Shown: positions 42,262 to 52,108, counted from the first letter of the stretch. The stretch: 64,000 nucleotides of DNA from Pseudomonas sp. SL4(2022) (GCF_026625725.1 NZ_CP113060.1:4160001-4224000), one strand, 5' to 3'. The notes: generated by a model not told the origin, from the letters alone. A program made the numbers and translations.

Positions 42262-44136
42262 CTAGCGTCGTTCACCACGCAGCGCGCCCACCTGCGCCTG
42301 CAGCAACTCGCACTTGACCGCCTCCGCCGTCACCGGCTCGCCCGCCACCAGGGTGATGCGCGACCACAGGCGCTTGAAAAATCCCTTGTGCGGATCGCGA
42401 CTAAAAAAGCTACCCCAGAGACCTTGCAGCGCCATGGGAATCACCGGCACCGGGTTTTCCGCCACAATGCGCTCGATACCATTTTTAAACTCATTGAGTT
42501 CGCCATCGCTGGTCAACTTACCTTCCGGGAAGATGCACACCACCTCGCCATTGCGCAGGTATTCGGCGATTTTCTTGAACGCGGCATCGTAGACCAGCAG
42601 GTCTTCGCTGCGCCCGGCAATCGGCACGGTACCGGCGGTGCGGAAGATAAAATTGAGTACCGGCAAGTTGTAGATCTTGTAGTACATGACAAACCGTACG
42701 GGCCGACGCACAGCCCCGCCGATCAACAGCGCATCGACAAACGATACGTGGTTGCATACCAGCACCGCTGCGCCCTCATCGGGAATGATCTCCAACCCTT
42801 TGTGCTCGACCCGGTAAATCGAGTGGCTGAGCAACCAGATCATGAAACGCATGGTGAATTCGGGGACGATCTTGAAGATGTAGCTGTTGACCGCGATGTT
42901 CATCAGCGAAATGGTCAGGAACAGCTGCGGTATCGACAGCTCGGCAACGCTGAGGAATAAGATTGAGGCAATCGCCGAAATCACCATGAACAACGCATTG
43001 AGAATGTTGTTGGCCGCAATCACCCGCGCCCGCTCATGCTCCACGGTGCGCGACTGAATCAGCGCATACAGCGGCACGATGTAAAAGCCACCGAACAGAC
43101 CGATGCCGAGAATCGAGCCGAGAATCCACCAGGCCTGCCCATAGCCCAGCACATCCAGCCAGGTATGTGCGACCGCAGCATCGGGGAAGCCACCGGAGAA
43201 CCACCAGAGCAGAATGCCGAACAGGGTCAGGCCGATTGAGCCGAATGGCACCAGGCCGATTTCCACCTTATGCCCACTCATGCGCTCGCAGAGCATCGAG
43301 CCCAGCGCGATGCCAACCGAGAACACAGTAAGAATCAGCGTCACCACGCTTTCATCGCCGTACAGCCACTCTTTGGCATAGGCCGGAATCTGCGTCAGGT
43401 AGACCGCACCGAGAAACCAGAACCAGGAGTTGCCCACCAGCGAGCGCGAAACGGCCGGGCGCTGGCCCAGGCCCAATTTCATGGTCGCCCAGGACTGGCG
43501 CAGAATGTTCCAGTCCAACTTGAGCTGCGGCATGGCAGCGGAGGCTGCAGGAATACCGCGACTGGCCAAGTAACCCAGGACCGCTACCAGCACCACCGCC
43601 ACCGCGACGATGTGCGCATACGCGCTACTGGCCATGATGATGCCGGCGCCGATGGTGCCGGCGAGGATGGCCAGGAACGTACCCGTCTCTACCAAGGCGT
43701 TGCCACCCACCAGCTCCTGCTCTTCCAGGTGCTGCGGCAGGATCGAATACTTCACCGGCCCAAACAGCGCCGAGTGGGTGCCCATGGCAAACAGCACCGA
43801 GAGCATCAGCGGCAGGCTGCCGAGCAACACGCCGACCGCGCCCACCAGCATGATGAGGATTTCGGCAAACTTGATCTTGCGGATCAGCGAGTCCTTGGCA
43901 AACTTCTCGCCCAACTGGCCACCGAGGGCCGAGAACAGGAAGAACGGCAGGATAAACAGCAAGGCACAGAGGTTGACCAGCAGATCCTTGTCAGCCGTGG
44001 AGCTGATTTTGAACAGGATGACGAGTATCAGTGACTGCTTGAAGATGTTGTCGTTGAAGGCACCCAGCAACTGGGTCAGAAAGAATGGCAGGAAGCGCTT
44101 TTTACCCAGCAACGCGAATTGGGAGTGTTCGGTCAT
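42262..44136 (-). CDS. MFS transporter/1-acylglycerol-3-phosphate acyltransferase fusion (LplT-PlsC type)
   Basis: 624 residues from the ATG at 44136 (MTEHSQFALLGKKRFLPFFL); the longer frame to 44295 has no support. The N-terminal ~420 residues are a 12-segment MFS domain like LplT (LLGAFNDNIFKQSLILVILF). The C-terminal ~190 residues are a PlsC acyltransferase with VLVCNHVSFVDALLIGG (HX4D) and IFPEGKLTSDG. By analogy with LplT/Aas it may flip lysophospholipids and reacylate them at the inner membrane. The AMP-ligase domain of full Aas fusions is absent. Confidence 0.92.
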   Translation of the reverse strand: MTEHSQFALLGKKRFLPFFLTQLLGAFNDNIFKQSLILVILFKISSTADKDLLVNLCALLFILPFFLFSALGGQLGEKFAKDSLIRKIKFAEILIMLVGAVGVLLGSLPLMLSVLFAMGTHSALFGPVKYSILPQHLEEQELVGGNALVETGTFLAILAGTIGAGIIMASSAYAHIVAVAVVLVAVLGYLASRGIPAASAAMPQLKLDWNILRQSWATMKLGLGQRPAVSRSLVGNSWFWFLGAVYLTQIPAYAKEWLYGDESVVTLILTVFSVGIALGSMLCERMSGHKVEIGLVPFGSIGLTLFGILLWWFSGGFPDAAVAHTWLDVLGYGQAWWILGSILGIGLFGGFYIVPLYALIQSRTVEHERARVIAANNILNALFMVISAIASILFLSVAELSIPQLFLTISLMNIAVNSYIFKIVPEFTMRFMIWLLSHSIYRVEHKGLEIIPDEGAAVLVCNHVSFVDALLIGGAVRRPVRFVMYYKIYNLPVLNFIFRTAGTVPIAGRSEDLLVYDAAFKKIAEYLRNGEVVCIFPEGKLTSDGELNEFKNGIERIVAENPVPVIPMALQGLWGSFFSRDPHKGFFKRLWSRITLVAGEPVTAEAVKCELLQAQVGALRGERR

Positions 44137-44266
44137 CGTCCGTGTACCTGTGTGCAGTGGCCAGCGGGTGTTGTCAGGCATTTGACTGCAAGAACACCCA
44201 ACAAAGCCACAGCAATGCGCATTTTTTGCTGCATTTTCTATCAAATCAGGTGCAAGAACCTTGTGC

Positions 44267-44596
44267 CTAAAACGGCAACTGCCCAAGCAGACCACGCAGC
44301 ACGAAGAACACCAGCAAGCCGCCGCCGATGGTAGCCAGCAGATGCCGGGTCAAAGCCGCGATGACAATAGTCGTCAGCCCCGCCAGCAGATAGGCGTTGT
44401 CGAGGTTGAACGCCCACTGCTGGCCATCGGGAATCAGCATGCCGGGCAACACAATCGCACTCAGCACCGCCGTTGGCACGTAATGCAGACCCTGGCGCAC
44501 CAGCGGCGGGAAACGCAGATTGGGAAAGGCAAACAGACTGTAGCGAATCGCAAAAGTGATCAGCGCCATGCCGAGAATCAGCAGCCAGATTTCCAT
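44267..44596 (-). CDS. azlD: AzlD family branched-chain amino acid transport protein
   Basis: 109 residues from the ATG at 44596. Four hydrophobic segments (MEIWLLILGMALITFAIRYS, TAVLSAIVLPGML) match AzlD. It works with AzlC as an exporter of branched-chain amino acids or analogues. Its start overlaps the azlC stop (TGATG). Confidence 0.9.
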   Translation of the reverse strand: MEIWLLILGMALITFAIRYSLFAFPNLRFPPLVRQGLHYVPTAVLSAIVLPGMLIPDGQQWAFNLDNAYLLAGLTTIVIAALTRHLLATIGGGLLVFFVLRGLLGQLPF

Positions 44597-45309
44597 CACC
44601 CCTCCTCTCCAGTCACGACCGGCATATTGCGACGCTCCAGCCAAACGCCGATCGCGATGCCACTGAGCGCCGCGGCCATCAACCCCAGCTTGTAAGGCCA
44701 GGCATGGCAGAGCAGCGCCACCGCGCCGGCCACCAGGGCGGCAGCAACCTGCGGTTGATTGCGCAGCGCCGGCACGACGATGCCGATAAAGGTCGCCAGC
44801 ATGGCGAAGTCCAGACCCCAACCCGCCAGATTCGGCACACTCTGGCCAAACAGCGCACCGACCAGCGAGCTCGACACCCAGGACAGGTACAACGCCAACG
44901 CAACGCCGGCGTGATACCACTGGCCATGATCGGCCAGGCCGCGCACCAGGTAGCGGCGCTGCACCACAGCAAAGGTTTCATCAGTCAGGCCAAAGGCCAG
45001 TGGTAACCGCCAACGCTGCGACAGCCCGCCCACATAGGGTTGCAGCGCCGCGCTGTAGAGCACATGGCGCAGGTTGACCACCAGGGTGGTGAGCAGGATC
45101 ACCAGCGTGCCACTGCCCAGTGTCAACAAACTGATGGCAATAAACTGCGCCGAGCCGGCATACACCAGCATCGACATGCCCAGTGCCTGCCACAGACTGA
45201 GCCCAGCCAGGCTGGCCAACGCGCCATAAATCAGGCCGAACGGCAGAATGCCGACGATCATCGCAACGCTGTCGCGAACCCCATAGAGAAACTGCTGCAT
45301 ACGGCTCAT
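44596..45309 (-). CDS. azlC: AzlC family branched-chain amino acid exporter
   Basis: 237 residues from the ATG at 45309, which has AGGAGG 6 nt upstream. The AzlC/YgaZ core is PFGLIYGALASLAGLSLWQA and YAGSAQFIAISLLTLG, with LAFGLTDETFAVV further on. It is the large subunit of the two-part exporter. Confidence 0.93.
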   Translation of the reverse strand: MSRMQQFLYGVRDSVAMIVGILPFGLIYGALASLAGLSLWQALGMSMLVYAGSAQFIAISLLTLGSGTLVILLTTLVVNLRHVLYSAALQPYVGGLSQRWRLPLAFGLTDETFAVVQRRYLVRGLADHGQWYHAGVALALYLSWVSSSLVGALFGQSVPNLAGWGLDFAMLATFIGIVVPALRNQPQVAAALVAGAVALLCHAWPYKLGLMAAALSGIAIGVWLERRNMPVVTGEEG

Positions 45310-45459
45310 GTGCCCTCCTGTGTACGACACAGCCTGGCGTATCACGGCAGCGCCGTCTTGAACAATCTTGCGCAGCGATAACCGCATAGCCTGACTTGAC
45401 ACAATACAGCCAGGTGCTCGCTGGCTAAACTGCCAGCACTCCTCACCCAGGACAGCCCC

Positions 45460-46716
45460 ATGCCAGAAGCCCTAGACACCTTACTGAACTTTGCCAGCGC
45501 CCTGGCCGCCGGCCTGTTGATCGGCGCCGAGCGCGGCTGGCAAGGCCGCCATACCGATGACAGTCAGCTGGTAGCGGGCATTCGCACCTTCGCCCTGAGC
45601 AGCTTGCTGGGTGCCTTTGCCATGCTGCTAGGCGAGCACTTCGGCGTAATCGCCTGGGCTGTGATCTTCTGCGGCTTTGCCTTGCTGGTGGTGGCCTCCT
45701 ACTTTGGCGAACTACAGCGTCTGGGCGATTTGGGTCTGACCAGCGAAGTGGCACTGCTGATCACCTTTCTGCTCGGCAGTTTGGCCATGGCCGGTTATGC
45801 CGGGCTGGCGGCGGCCGGCGCAGTCGCCGTGGCGCTGCTGTTGAGCCTCAAGCAGTCGCTGCATGGTGCCCTGCAGCAGCTCAGCGAGGCAGAACTATCG
45901 GGCGCACTGAAGCTGCTGTTTATTTCCCTGGTGCTGCTGCCGGCACTGCCCAATCAGGGCTACGGCCCTTGGCAGGCCTTCAACCCCTACGCCATCTGGT
46001 GGATGGTGGTGCTGATCGCCAGCATCGGTTTCGCCGCCTATGTGGCAATTCGCCTGGTCGGTATGCGTCAAGGCCTGTTGATCACGGCACTGCTCGGTGG
46101 TGTGGTGTCGTCCACCGCAATGACCGTGACCCTGGCGCGCCTGGCTCCTGGGCGTAGCCTGCAGGCGATTCTGGCCTGCGGCCTGCTGGCCACCTCGGCG
46201 CTGATGTTTCCACGCGTGCTGCTCGAAGTTGGCCTGGTCAACGCCAGCCTGTTACCACATCTAGCCTGGCCGCTGGGCATCGCCACCCTGGTGTATGCCG
46301 GTGGCGCACTACTTTACTTCCGCCGCGCCGGCACAGAGAGTGAAGAACAGGCCGAACCACCGCTGAAAAACCCCTTTGAACTTGAGCCGGCGCTGCGTTT
46401 TGCCGCGTTGCTAGCGGTCATTCTATTGATGGTCGAAGGCGCACAACACTGGCTGGGCGATGTCGGTGTCTACCTGGTGGCGTTGCTCTCGGGCCTGGCC
46501 GATGTAGATGCCATTACCCTGTCACTTGCGCGCAGCGCCAAGGGCGAACTGAATACGCAGGTCGCAGTACAGGGAATCTTTCTAGCCGCGCTCAGCAACA
46601 GCCTGGTCAAAGGCTTCTTGGTGGCGTTGATCGGCGGCCGCAAGCTGGCACTGATGACTCTGCCGGTGATGGCTGCCGGTCTGCTGGCTGGCGCGGCGGC
46701 CTTACTGCTGTTTTGA
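45460..46716 (+). CDS. MgtC/SapB-family membrane protein with DUF4010
   Basis: 418 residues, about 12 membrane segments. The N-terminal MgtC-like part reads ALAAGLLIGAERGWQGRH and IRTFALSSLLGAFAMLLG, and the C-terminal DUF4010 has GLADVDAITLSLAR. Related to MgtC but longer, so magnesium or virulence roles should not be assumed. Its 3' end overlaps the MerR gene by 15 nt tail to tail. Confidence 0.88.
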   Translation: MPEALDTLLNFASALAAGLLIGAERGWQGRHTDDSQLVAGIRTFALSSLLGAFAMLLGEHFGVIAWAVIFCGFALLVVASYFGELQRLGDLGLTSEVALLITFLLGSLAMAGYAGLAAAGAVAVALLLSLKQSLHGALQQLSEAELSGALKLLFISLVLLPALPNQGYGPWQAFNPYAIWWMVVLIASIGFAAYVAIRLVGMRQGLLITALLGGVVSSTAMTVTLARLAPGRSLQAILACGLLATSALMFPRVLLEVGLVNASLLPHLAWPLGIATLVYAGGALLYFRRAGTESEEQAEPPLKNPFELEPALRFAALLAVILLMVEGAQHWLGDVGVYLVALLSGLADVDAITLSLARSAKGELNTQVAVQGIFLAALSNSLVKGFLVALIGGRKLALMTLPVMAAGLLAGAAALLLF

Positions 46717-47529
46717 ATGATCGGCGCGCAAAAAACCTTCCAGCAGTTTATGCACCCGTTCGCTCAACTCACGATTGGCCGCCTCGGGCAGACTACGCGC
46801 CAGTTCGGCTACGACGACCTGTTCCACCAATGGGCGCAGTTGCAGCAACTGCACACTGAGCCGCTCAAGGTCAGCGGCATGCGGTAGATCACTGTGCAAC
46901 AGCGGATTAACCAGCTGTTGGGTAATCATCGTGACAATGCCCGAGGCCACCTGCTGAACATGCCCGCGAATGGCTGCCAGTTCATCAAGCAGCGCCGGCA
47001 AAGGAATACCGGCACGGTACAGCTCAAGCCCGGCGGCAAACAGCTTGGGGCTGGGAACACGCAAATGGTCGCCGGCAAACTCCAGCAGGCCCAGCGCCAG
47101 TGCCCGCTCGATCACCTGATCATCCAGTGCCTCACCGAACAATGCCTGCAGCTGCGCAAAGGACAGCTGCTCAGCCTGCTCCGGCTGGCCAGGCCCCTGG
47201 ATCGCTTGCTCCAGTCCCAGCACATGGGCCAGGTCGCGACCCTGCGTCCAGGCTTCGAACAGTTCGCGAATACTGGCGATGCTATAGCCACGCTCCAGCA
47301 GCTGACCGATCAGTTTCAGCCGCGCCAGGTGCTCACCGTTGTAGATCCCCAGACGGCCACGCCGCTCAGGCGGCGGCAATAGCCCCTGATCCTGATAGGC
47401 ACGCACATTGCGCACGCTGGTCTGTGCAGCCTGGGCCAGATCATCGACCCGATATTCGACAGACACCGCTTCCACCACAGGGGCGGCGCTGCCTAATAAA
47501 CGCTGGAGAAAAGCAGAGGCTGTTTGCAT
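46702..47529 (-). CDS. MerR-family transcriptional regulator
   Basis: 275 residues from the ATG at 47529. The HTH is YRVDDLAQAAQTSVRNVRAY followed by QDQGLLPPPERRGRLGIYNG. The long C-terminal domain (~170 residues) is helical and probably binds an organic ligand. It is divergent from the epoxide-hydrolase/SDR fusion, with a palindrome in between, and is likely the activator of that operon. Confidence 0.92.
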   Translation of the reverse strand: MQTASAFLQRLLGSAAPVVEAVSVEYRVDDLAQAAQTSVRNVRAYQDQGLLPPPERRGRLGIYNGEHLARLKLIGQLLERGYSIASIRELFEAWTQGRDLAHVLGLEQAIQGPGQPEQAEQLSFAQLQALFGEALDDQVIERALALGLLEFAGDHLRVPSPKLFAAGLELYRAGIPLPALLDELAAIRGHVQQVASGIVTMITQQLVNPLLHSDLPHAADLERLSVQLLQLRPLVEQVVVAELARSLPEAANRELSERVHKLLEGFLRADHSKQQ

Positions 47530-47742
47530 GGCGGCGATCATAGCCGCCCTGCCAACCGGCCAACAACCGCCCCAACCAAGGGCTGGACTTACCCAGCCTG
47601 TAGTCGCGAGTAACCCCAGTGATTCCGGGTGAAGCCCCACTGCACAAGGCTTGCAGCCTCATCAGTAACACCGTAACAGGGGCTGGATTGAGCTTGCCCG
47701 ATGGCTAGGCAGAGGCCTGCAGAGCGTCCAACAATAACCATG

Positions 47743-47756
47743 ACATCAATTGATGT
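47743..47756. promoter_or_regulatory. Perfect palindrome in the MerR/fusion-gene divergent region
   Basis: acatcaattgatgt, 14 bp, about 28 nt before a short leader ORF and 93 nt before the fusion gene. MerR proteins bind dyads of this kind in promoter spacers, so it is a candidate operator. Confidence 0.6.
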
Positions 47757-47783
47757 AACAGTCACAACCCCTGGAGACGCCCC

Positions 47784-47852
47784 ATGCCCCTTAATCTCAC
47801 GCGCCTCACCCGCACGTTCCAACTTACTGCCCCGCGTCAGGTGCGCGCATGA
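47784..47852 (+). CDS. Possible 22-residue leader peptide overlapping the fusion gene
   Basis: ATG at 47784 with GGAG 8 nt upstream opens a 22-codon frame (MPLNLTRLTRTFQ then LTAPRQVRA) whose TGA overlaps the ATG of the next gene (ATGA at 47849). Such overlap allows translational coupling. There is no family evidence and it may be chance. Confidence 0.35.
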   Translation: MPLNLTRLTRTFQLTAPRQVRA

Positions 47853-49627
47853 ACGCGCCTGCCGTGTTGCCAAATGAGGCACTGCAGGGCGAACACCTGC
47901 GCATCCAGGGCGATGGGGTCGAACTGGCCGCTTACCGTTGGGGCAAAACAGATGGCCCGACACTGCTGCTCGTGCATGGCTACCCGGATAATCACGAAGT
48001 CTGGCTGCCCCTGGTGCGTGAAATGGCCGCCGACTACCAGATCATTGCCTATGACGTACGCGGCTTTGGCGCTTCGGATATTCCACGCAAGCGCCTGGAC
48101 TATCACCTGACAAAGCTGGCCAACGATCTCGAAGCGGTGATCAAGACCCTGAGCCCTGCACAGCCGGTGCATCTGGTGGCCCACGATTGGGGGTCGATCC
48201 AGGCCTGGGAAGCGGTGACCGAACCGCGCATTCAACCCTTGTTGGCCTCTTACACCAGTATCTCTGGGCCCTGCCTGGACCATGTCGGCCACTGGATGCG
48301 TGACAAGCTCAAGCAGAAACGCCCGCGCGCATTGATGCAGGTGCTCGGCCAACTGGTCAGCTCCTGGTACATCGCACTCTTTCACACGCCCTTGCTGCCC
48401 GAGCTGACCTGGCGCCTGGGCCTGGACCGCGCCTGGCCACAGTTGCTGCGCAACGTCGAAGGCCTGCGCAATGTCGCAGTCAGCAGCAGCCAGCGCTCGG
48501 ACGGTGTGCACGGGGTCAAACTGTACCGCGCCAACTTTATCCGCAGCCTGTTCACCCCTCGCCTGCGCCATACCGATGTACCGGTGCAGTTGATCGTGCC
48601 GACCGAAGACCGCTTTGTGCGCCCGCAACTGTTCGACCGGTTGCAACACTGGGCGCCCAAGTTATGGCGTCGCGAAGTGCGCGCCGGGCACTGGCAGCTA
48701 CTGGCTGAACCCCAGCAGCTGGCCCTGTGGCTGCGTGAATTTATCCAGCACCTGCACGGCGACGGCAGCAGCCGCGCGCTGCAGCAGGCGCAAGTCAGAA
48801 CCAATGCCGGGGACTACAGCGGCAAGTTGGTAATCGTCACGGGAGCCGGCTCCGGCATCGGCCGTGCCACCTTGCTGGAGTTCGCCAAACAGGGCGCCAA
48901 CGTGCTGGCTGCCGACATCAACCTGGCAGCAGCCGAAGCCAGCGCCGAACAGGCGAGAAGCCTGGGCAGTGAAGCCTTTGTCTACCCGCTGGATGTGGGC
49001 GACAGCAGCGCGATGGCGGCGTTCGCCAACTGGGTGGAGAACGAGTTCGGCAGCCCCGACATTGTTATCAATAACGCTGGCATCGGCATGGCCGGCAGCA
49101 TGCTTGATACCAGCAATGCTGACTGGGAACGCCTGCTGCGCATCAACCTGTGGAGCGTGATCGATGGCAGCCGGTTGTTTGCCCAGCAGATGATCAAGAC
49201 TGGCAAACGCGGGCACATCGTCAACACCGCCTCGGCCGCTGCCTTTGTGCCGTCGCGCAATTACCCGGCCTACGCCACCAGCAAGGCCGCCGTGCTGATG
49301 CTCAGCGAATGCCTGCGTGCGGAAATGGCCAGCCATGGTATTGGCGTTACGGCGCTGTGCCCGGGCCTGGTCAACACCGCCATCATCCAGGCCACCCGCT
49401 TCAACGGCCTGAGCGCCGAAGCCGAAGCCCAACAACAGGTCAAGACCCAACGCCTTTACAGCAAACGCAACCTCAGCGCGGAAACCGTGGCCAGTCGCCT
49501 GTTGCGCGGCATCGCGCGCAATCAGGCCGTAGTCGCCGTGGGCGCAGAAGCGCACCTGAGTATTGCCCAATGGCGCTTCGCCCCCTGGCTGTCGCGCGCC
49601 CTCGCCCGCCTGAACCTGACCAGCTAA
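47849..49627 (+). CDS. Alpha/beta hydrolase (epoxide-hydrolase-like)-SDR fusion, EphD type
   Basis: 592 residues. Residues 1-305 are an alpha/beta hydrolase with LLLVHGYPDNHEVW, VRGFGASDIP, the nucleophile elbow VAHDWGSIQAWE (Asp nucleophile as in epoxide hydrolases) and a closing AGHW. Residues 325-590 are a classical SDR with VIVTGAGSGIGRATLLEFAK, NNAGIGMAGS, IVNTASAAAFVPS and YATSKAAVLML. The same fusion occurs in actinobacterial EphD. The two activities could act in series on one hydrophobic substrate, e.g. epoxide to diol to ketol; this is inference. Confidence 0.92.
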   Translation: MNAPAVLPNEALQGEHLRIQGDGVELAAYRWGKTDGPTLLLVHGYPDNHEVWLPLVREMAADYQIIAYDVRGFGASDIPRKRLDYHLTKLANDLEAVIKTLSPAQPVHLVAHDWGSIQAWEAVTEPRIQPLLASYTSISGPCLDHVGHWMRDKLKQKRPRALMQVLGQLVSSWYIALFHTPLLPELTWRLGLDRAWPQLLRNVEGLRNVAVSSSQRSDGVHGVKLYRANFIRSLFTPRLRHTDVPVQLIVPTEDRFVRPQLFDRLQHWAPKLWRREVRAGHWQLLAEPQQLALWLREFIQHLHGDGSSRALQQAQVRTNAGDYSGKLVIVTGAGSGIGRATLLEFAKQGANVLAADINLAAAEASAEQARSLGSEAFVYPLDVGDSSAMAAFANWVENEFGSPDIVINNAGIGMAGSMLDTSNADWERLLRINLWSVIDGSRLFAQQMIKTGKRGHIVNTASAAAFVPSRNYPAYATSKAAVLMLSECLRAEMASHGIGVTALCPGLVNTAIIQATRFNGLSAEAEAQQQVKTQRLYSKRNLSAETVASRLLRGIARNQAVVAVGAEAHLSIAQWRFAPWLSRALARLNLTS

Positions 49628-49642
49628 GCAAGGAGCCAATCC

Positions 49643-50533
49643 ATGAGCCAACACCACAGCCTGCAGCCGCGTAAAGTGCGCTTCGACTTTGCCAACACCC
49701 CGCTGCACTGGGTTCCTAATGAGCCAGAAGCTTCGCACATCATGAACAGCCTGCACCTGATCCTGCCGGCGGGCGAGTTCTGGTTCTGCCGGGTGTATAA
49801 CAAGGCTCTGCTCCTGGTCACCGACCCGCAACTGCGTGAGGACGTCCAGGGCTTCGTCAAGCAGGAAGCGCAGCATGCCCGCGCCCACGACAGCGCACTG
49901 ACGCCTTACCTGCTGCGTCATGGCATTGACCCAACACCCTTTACTGGACCGCTCCACTGGCTGTTCGACCACGCGCTGTGTGATTTCCCCCTGGGCAATA
50001 ACGCCATCAGCCGCTTTATGCAGCCCTGGTGGCTGCGTCAGCGGGTCGGCATCATCGCTGCGATTGAACATTTCACCTGCGTGCTGGGTGACTGGATCAT
50101 CACCACCCGCAGCCTCGACCATGCCGACCCGGTGATGCTTGACCTGCTGCGCTGGCACGGTGCCGAGGAAGTCGAACACCGCAGCGTGGCCCATGATCTG
50201 CACGTGCATATCGGTGGCAGCGTGGTAATGCGCTGGTTGTATATGCTGATTGCAACGCCCGTGCTGATCTTTCTGTTCAGCACAGGAATGAAGACCCTGA
50301 TGCGCCAGGATCCGGTGACCCGATACCGTCCCGGCTTCCTCTACCTCTGGTATCAACTGGGTAAACGCGGCTTGCTACCGCGTATGGGCAGCATTGGCCG
50401 CTCCGTACTGCGCTACTTCAACCCCCGTTATCACCCGCGTAGTGAAGGTGATATCAGCGTGGCGCTGGACTACCTGGCCAACTCCCCGGCAGCACAACGT
50501 GCGGCAGCGGAACAGACACTACTGGGGGCATAA
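49643..50533 (+). CDS. Predicted metal-dependent hydrolase (PF10118 family)
   Basis: 296 residues, 15 bp after the fusion gene with AAGGAG upstream. Histidine/carboxylate clusters typical of the family are GFVKQEAQHARAHDSAL, IAAIEHFTCVLGDW and HGAEEVEHRSVAHDLHVH, arranged like the helices of a di-iron protein. Two membrane segments follow (VVMRWLYMLIATPVLIFLFS). The reaction is unknown; location next to EphD-like genes suggests lipid or hydrocarbon metabolism. Confidence 0.85.
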   Translation: MSQHHSLQPRKVRFDFANTPLHWVPNEPEASHIMNSLHLILPAGEFWFCRVYNKALLLVTDPQLREDVQGFVKQEAQHARAHDSALTPYLLRHGIDPTPFTGPLHWLFDHALCDFPLGNNAISRFMQPWWLRQRVGIIAAIEHFTCVLGDWIITTRSLDHADPVMLDLLRWHGAEEVEHRSVAHDLHVHIGGSVVMRWLYMLIATPVLIFLFSTGMKTLMRQDPVTRYRPGFLYLWYQLGKRGLLPRMGSIGRSVLRYFNPRYHPRSEGDISVALDYLANSPAAQRAAAEQTLLGA

Positions 50534-50557
50534 ACCCTAGCTGCGGGCCTACCGCGC

Positions 50558-52045
50558 CTATTCACTTATTTCGTCCAGCACCCTAACCCCGGCCGCCTGT
50601 TCGAGCAGTTCGACAGGCAGGCTTTTGCTCGCACGGGCACCGAGCAGCTTGAGGTTTTCCACCCGACTGATGATATTGCCGCGCCCCTCGCAGAGCTTGT
50701 TGCGCGCCCCGGCATAAGTCTTGTCCAGTTGTTGCAGGCGTGCGCCCATTTCATCCAGATCCTGGATAAACGCCACGAACTTGTCATAAAGCGCGCCAGC
50801 GCGCTCGGCAATCTCGCGGGCGTTCTGGCTTTGCCGCTCCTGCCGCCACAGGCTGTCGATCACCCGCAAGGTGGCCAGCAGCGTGGTCGGGCTGACAATG
50901 ACGATATGCTGATCGAAGGCCTCCTGAAACAGCCCAGGATCGGCCTGCAACGCCGAGGCGAAGGCCGCTTCGATCGGCACAAACAGCAACACGAAGTCCA
51001 GGCTGTGCAGACCTTCCAGGCGTTGGTAGTCCTTGAGCGACAAGCCCTTCAAATGGCTGCGCAGCGACAGCACATGCTGCTTGAGCGCTAGCTGGCGGCT
51101 GGCCTCGTCTTCGGCGGCAATAAACTGCTGGTAAGCGGTGAGACTGACTTTGGCGTCCACCACCACTTGCTTGTCGCCGGGTAGCTGGATCAGCACATCG
51201 GGCTGAAAGCGCTCGCCATCGGCGCTCTTCAGGCTGACCTGGGTCTGGTACTCGCGGCCCTTCTCCAGGCCGGCGTGTTCCAGCACCCGCTCCAGTACCA
51301 ACTCACCCCAGTTGCCCTGAGTCTTCTGGCCCTTGAGGGCGCGGGTCAGGTTGGTGGCTTCATCGCCCAGGCGCTGGTTGAGCTGCTGCAAACGCTCCAG
51401 CTCCTTACCCAGGGAAAAGCGCTCACGGGCTTCCTGCTGATAGCTTTCTTCCACGCGTTTTTCGAAGGATTGAATGCGCTCCTTAAGCGGGTCAAGCAAC
51501 TGGCCGAGCTGTTGCTGGCTGGTTTCAGCAAAGCGCTGCTCGCGCTCATCGAAAATTTTTCCGGCCAGCTCGGCGAACTGCGCACGCAGCTCATCACGCG
51601 AGCCTTGCAGGTCGCTCAAACGCTGTTGATGGCTGCCCTGCTGTTCCTTGAGTTCAGCACTGAGCGCGGCCCGCAGTGCATCTAGGCGTCGGATTTCAGC
51701 TTCCTGTTGTTCGCGCTGATGGCTCCAGGTCTGGGCCGTTTCGCGAGCAATCTGCCGCTCCTGTAGCAGCAGGTCGGCCTCACGGCGCAACGCGGCCAGT
51801 TCGGCCTGCTGGTCGGCCTTGATCTCGTTGATTTCGGCGATTTCCTCGCGGCTGCCTTCCAGCTGCGCCGCTAATCCGGTCTGGGCCAGCAGGGCATGGT
51901 TCAGACGTTCCTGCAGCAGGCTGAAATCCAGCTGCTGGACGTTCAGACGGCGTTGCAGTGACCAGGCCAGGTAAAGAAGAGGCAATGCGGCGACGGCAAA
52001 ACCGAGCAGCGCCGGCGCCAGCGCGGTGGACAAATCGATGGGCAT
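50558..52045 (-). CDS. rmuC: DNA recombination protein RmuC
   Basis: 495 residues from the ATG at 52045. An N-terminal membrane helix (LLGFAVAALPLLYLAW) and long coiled coil (~30-200) precede the RmuC core GNWGELVLERVLEHAGLEKG, PDVLIQLPGDKQVVVDAKVS and DFVLLFVPIEAAF. Predicted nuclease-fold protein that limits sequence inversion. Confidence 0.95.
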   Translation of the reverse strand: MPIDLSTALAPALLGFAVAALPLLYLAWSLQRRLNVQQLDFSLLQERLNHALLAQTGLAAQLEGSREEIAEINEIKADQQAELAALRREADLLLQERQIARETAQTWSHQREQQEAEIRRLDALRAALSAELKEQQGSHQQRLSDLQGSRDELRAQFAELAGKIFDEREQRFAETSQQQLGQLLDPLKERIQSFEKRVEESYQQEARERFSLGKELERLQQLNQRLGDEATNLTRALKGQKTQGNWGELVLERVLEHAGLEKGREYQTQVSLKSADGERFQPDVLIQLPGDKQVVVDAKVSLTAYQQFIAAEDEASRQLALKQHVLSLRSHLKGLSLKDYQRLEGLHSLDFVLLFVPIEAAFASALQADPGLFQEAFDQHIVIVSPTTLLATLRVIDSLWRQERQSQNAREIAERAGALYDKFVAFIQDLDEMGARLQQLDKTYAGARNKLCEGRGNIISRVENLKLLGARASKSLPVELLEQAAGVRVLDEISE

Positions 52046-52108
52046 TGAGCAGCTCCGCAGAGAAGTACTGGCAGTATAACCAGTATTTTCCGCCACTGAA
52101 CCTTTCTA

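Noticed and set aside
48698..50356. 552-codon minus-strand ORF
   Set aside because: It is antisense to the EphD-like fusion and the PF10118 gene, both with clear families; low-complexity His/Gln-rich product without motifs.
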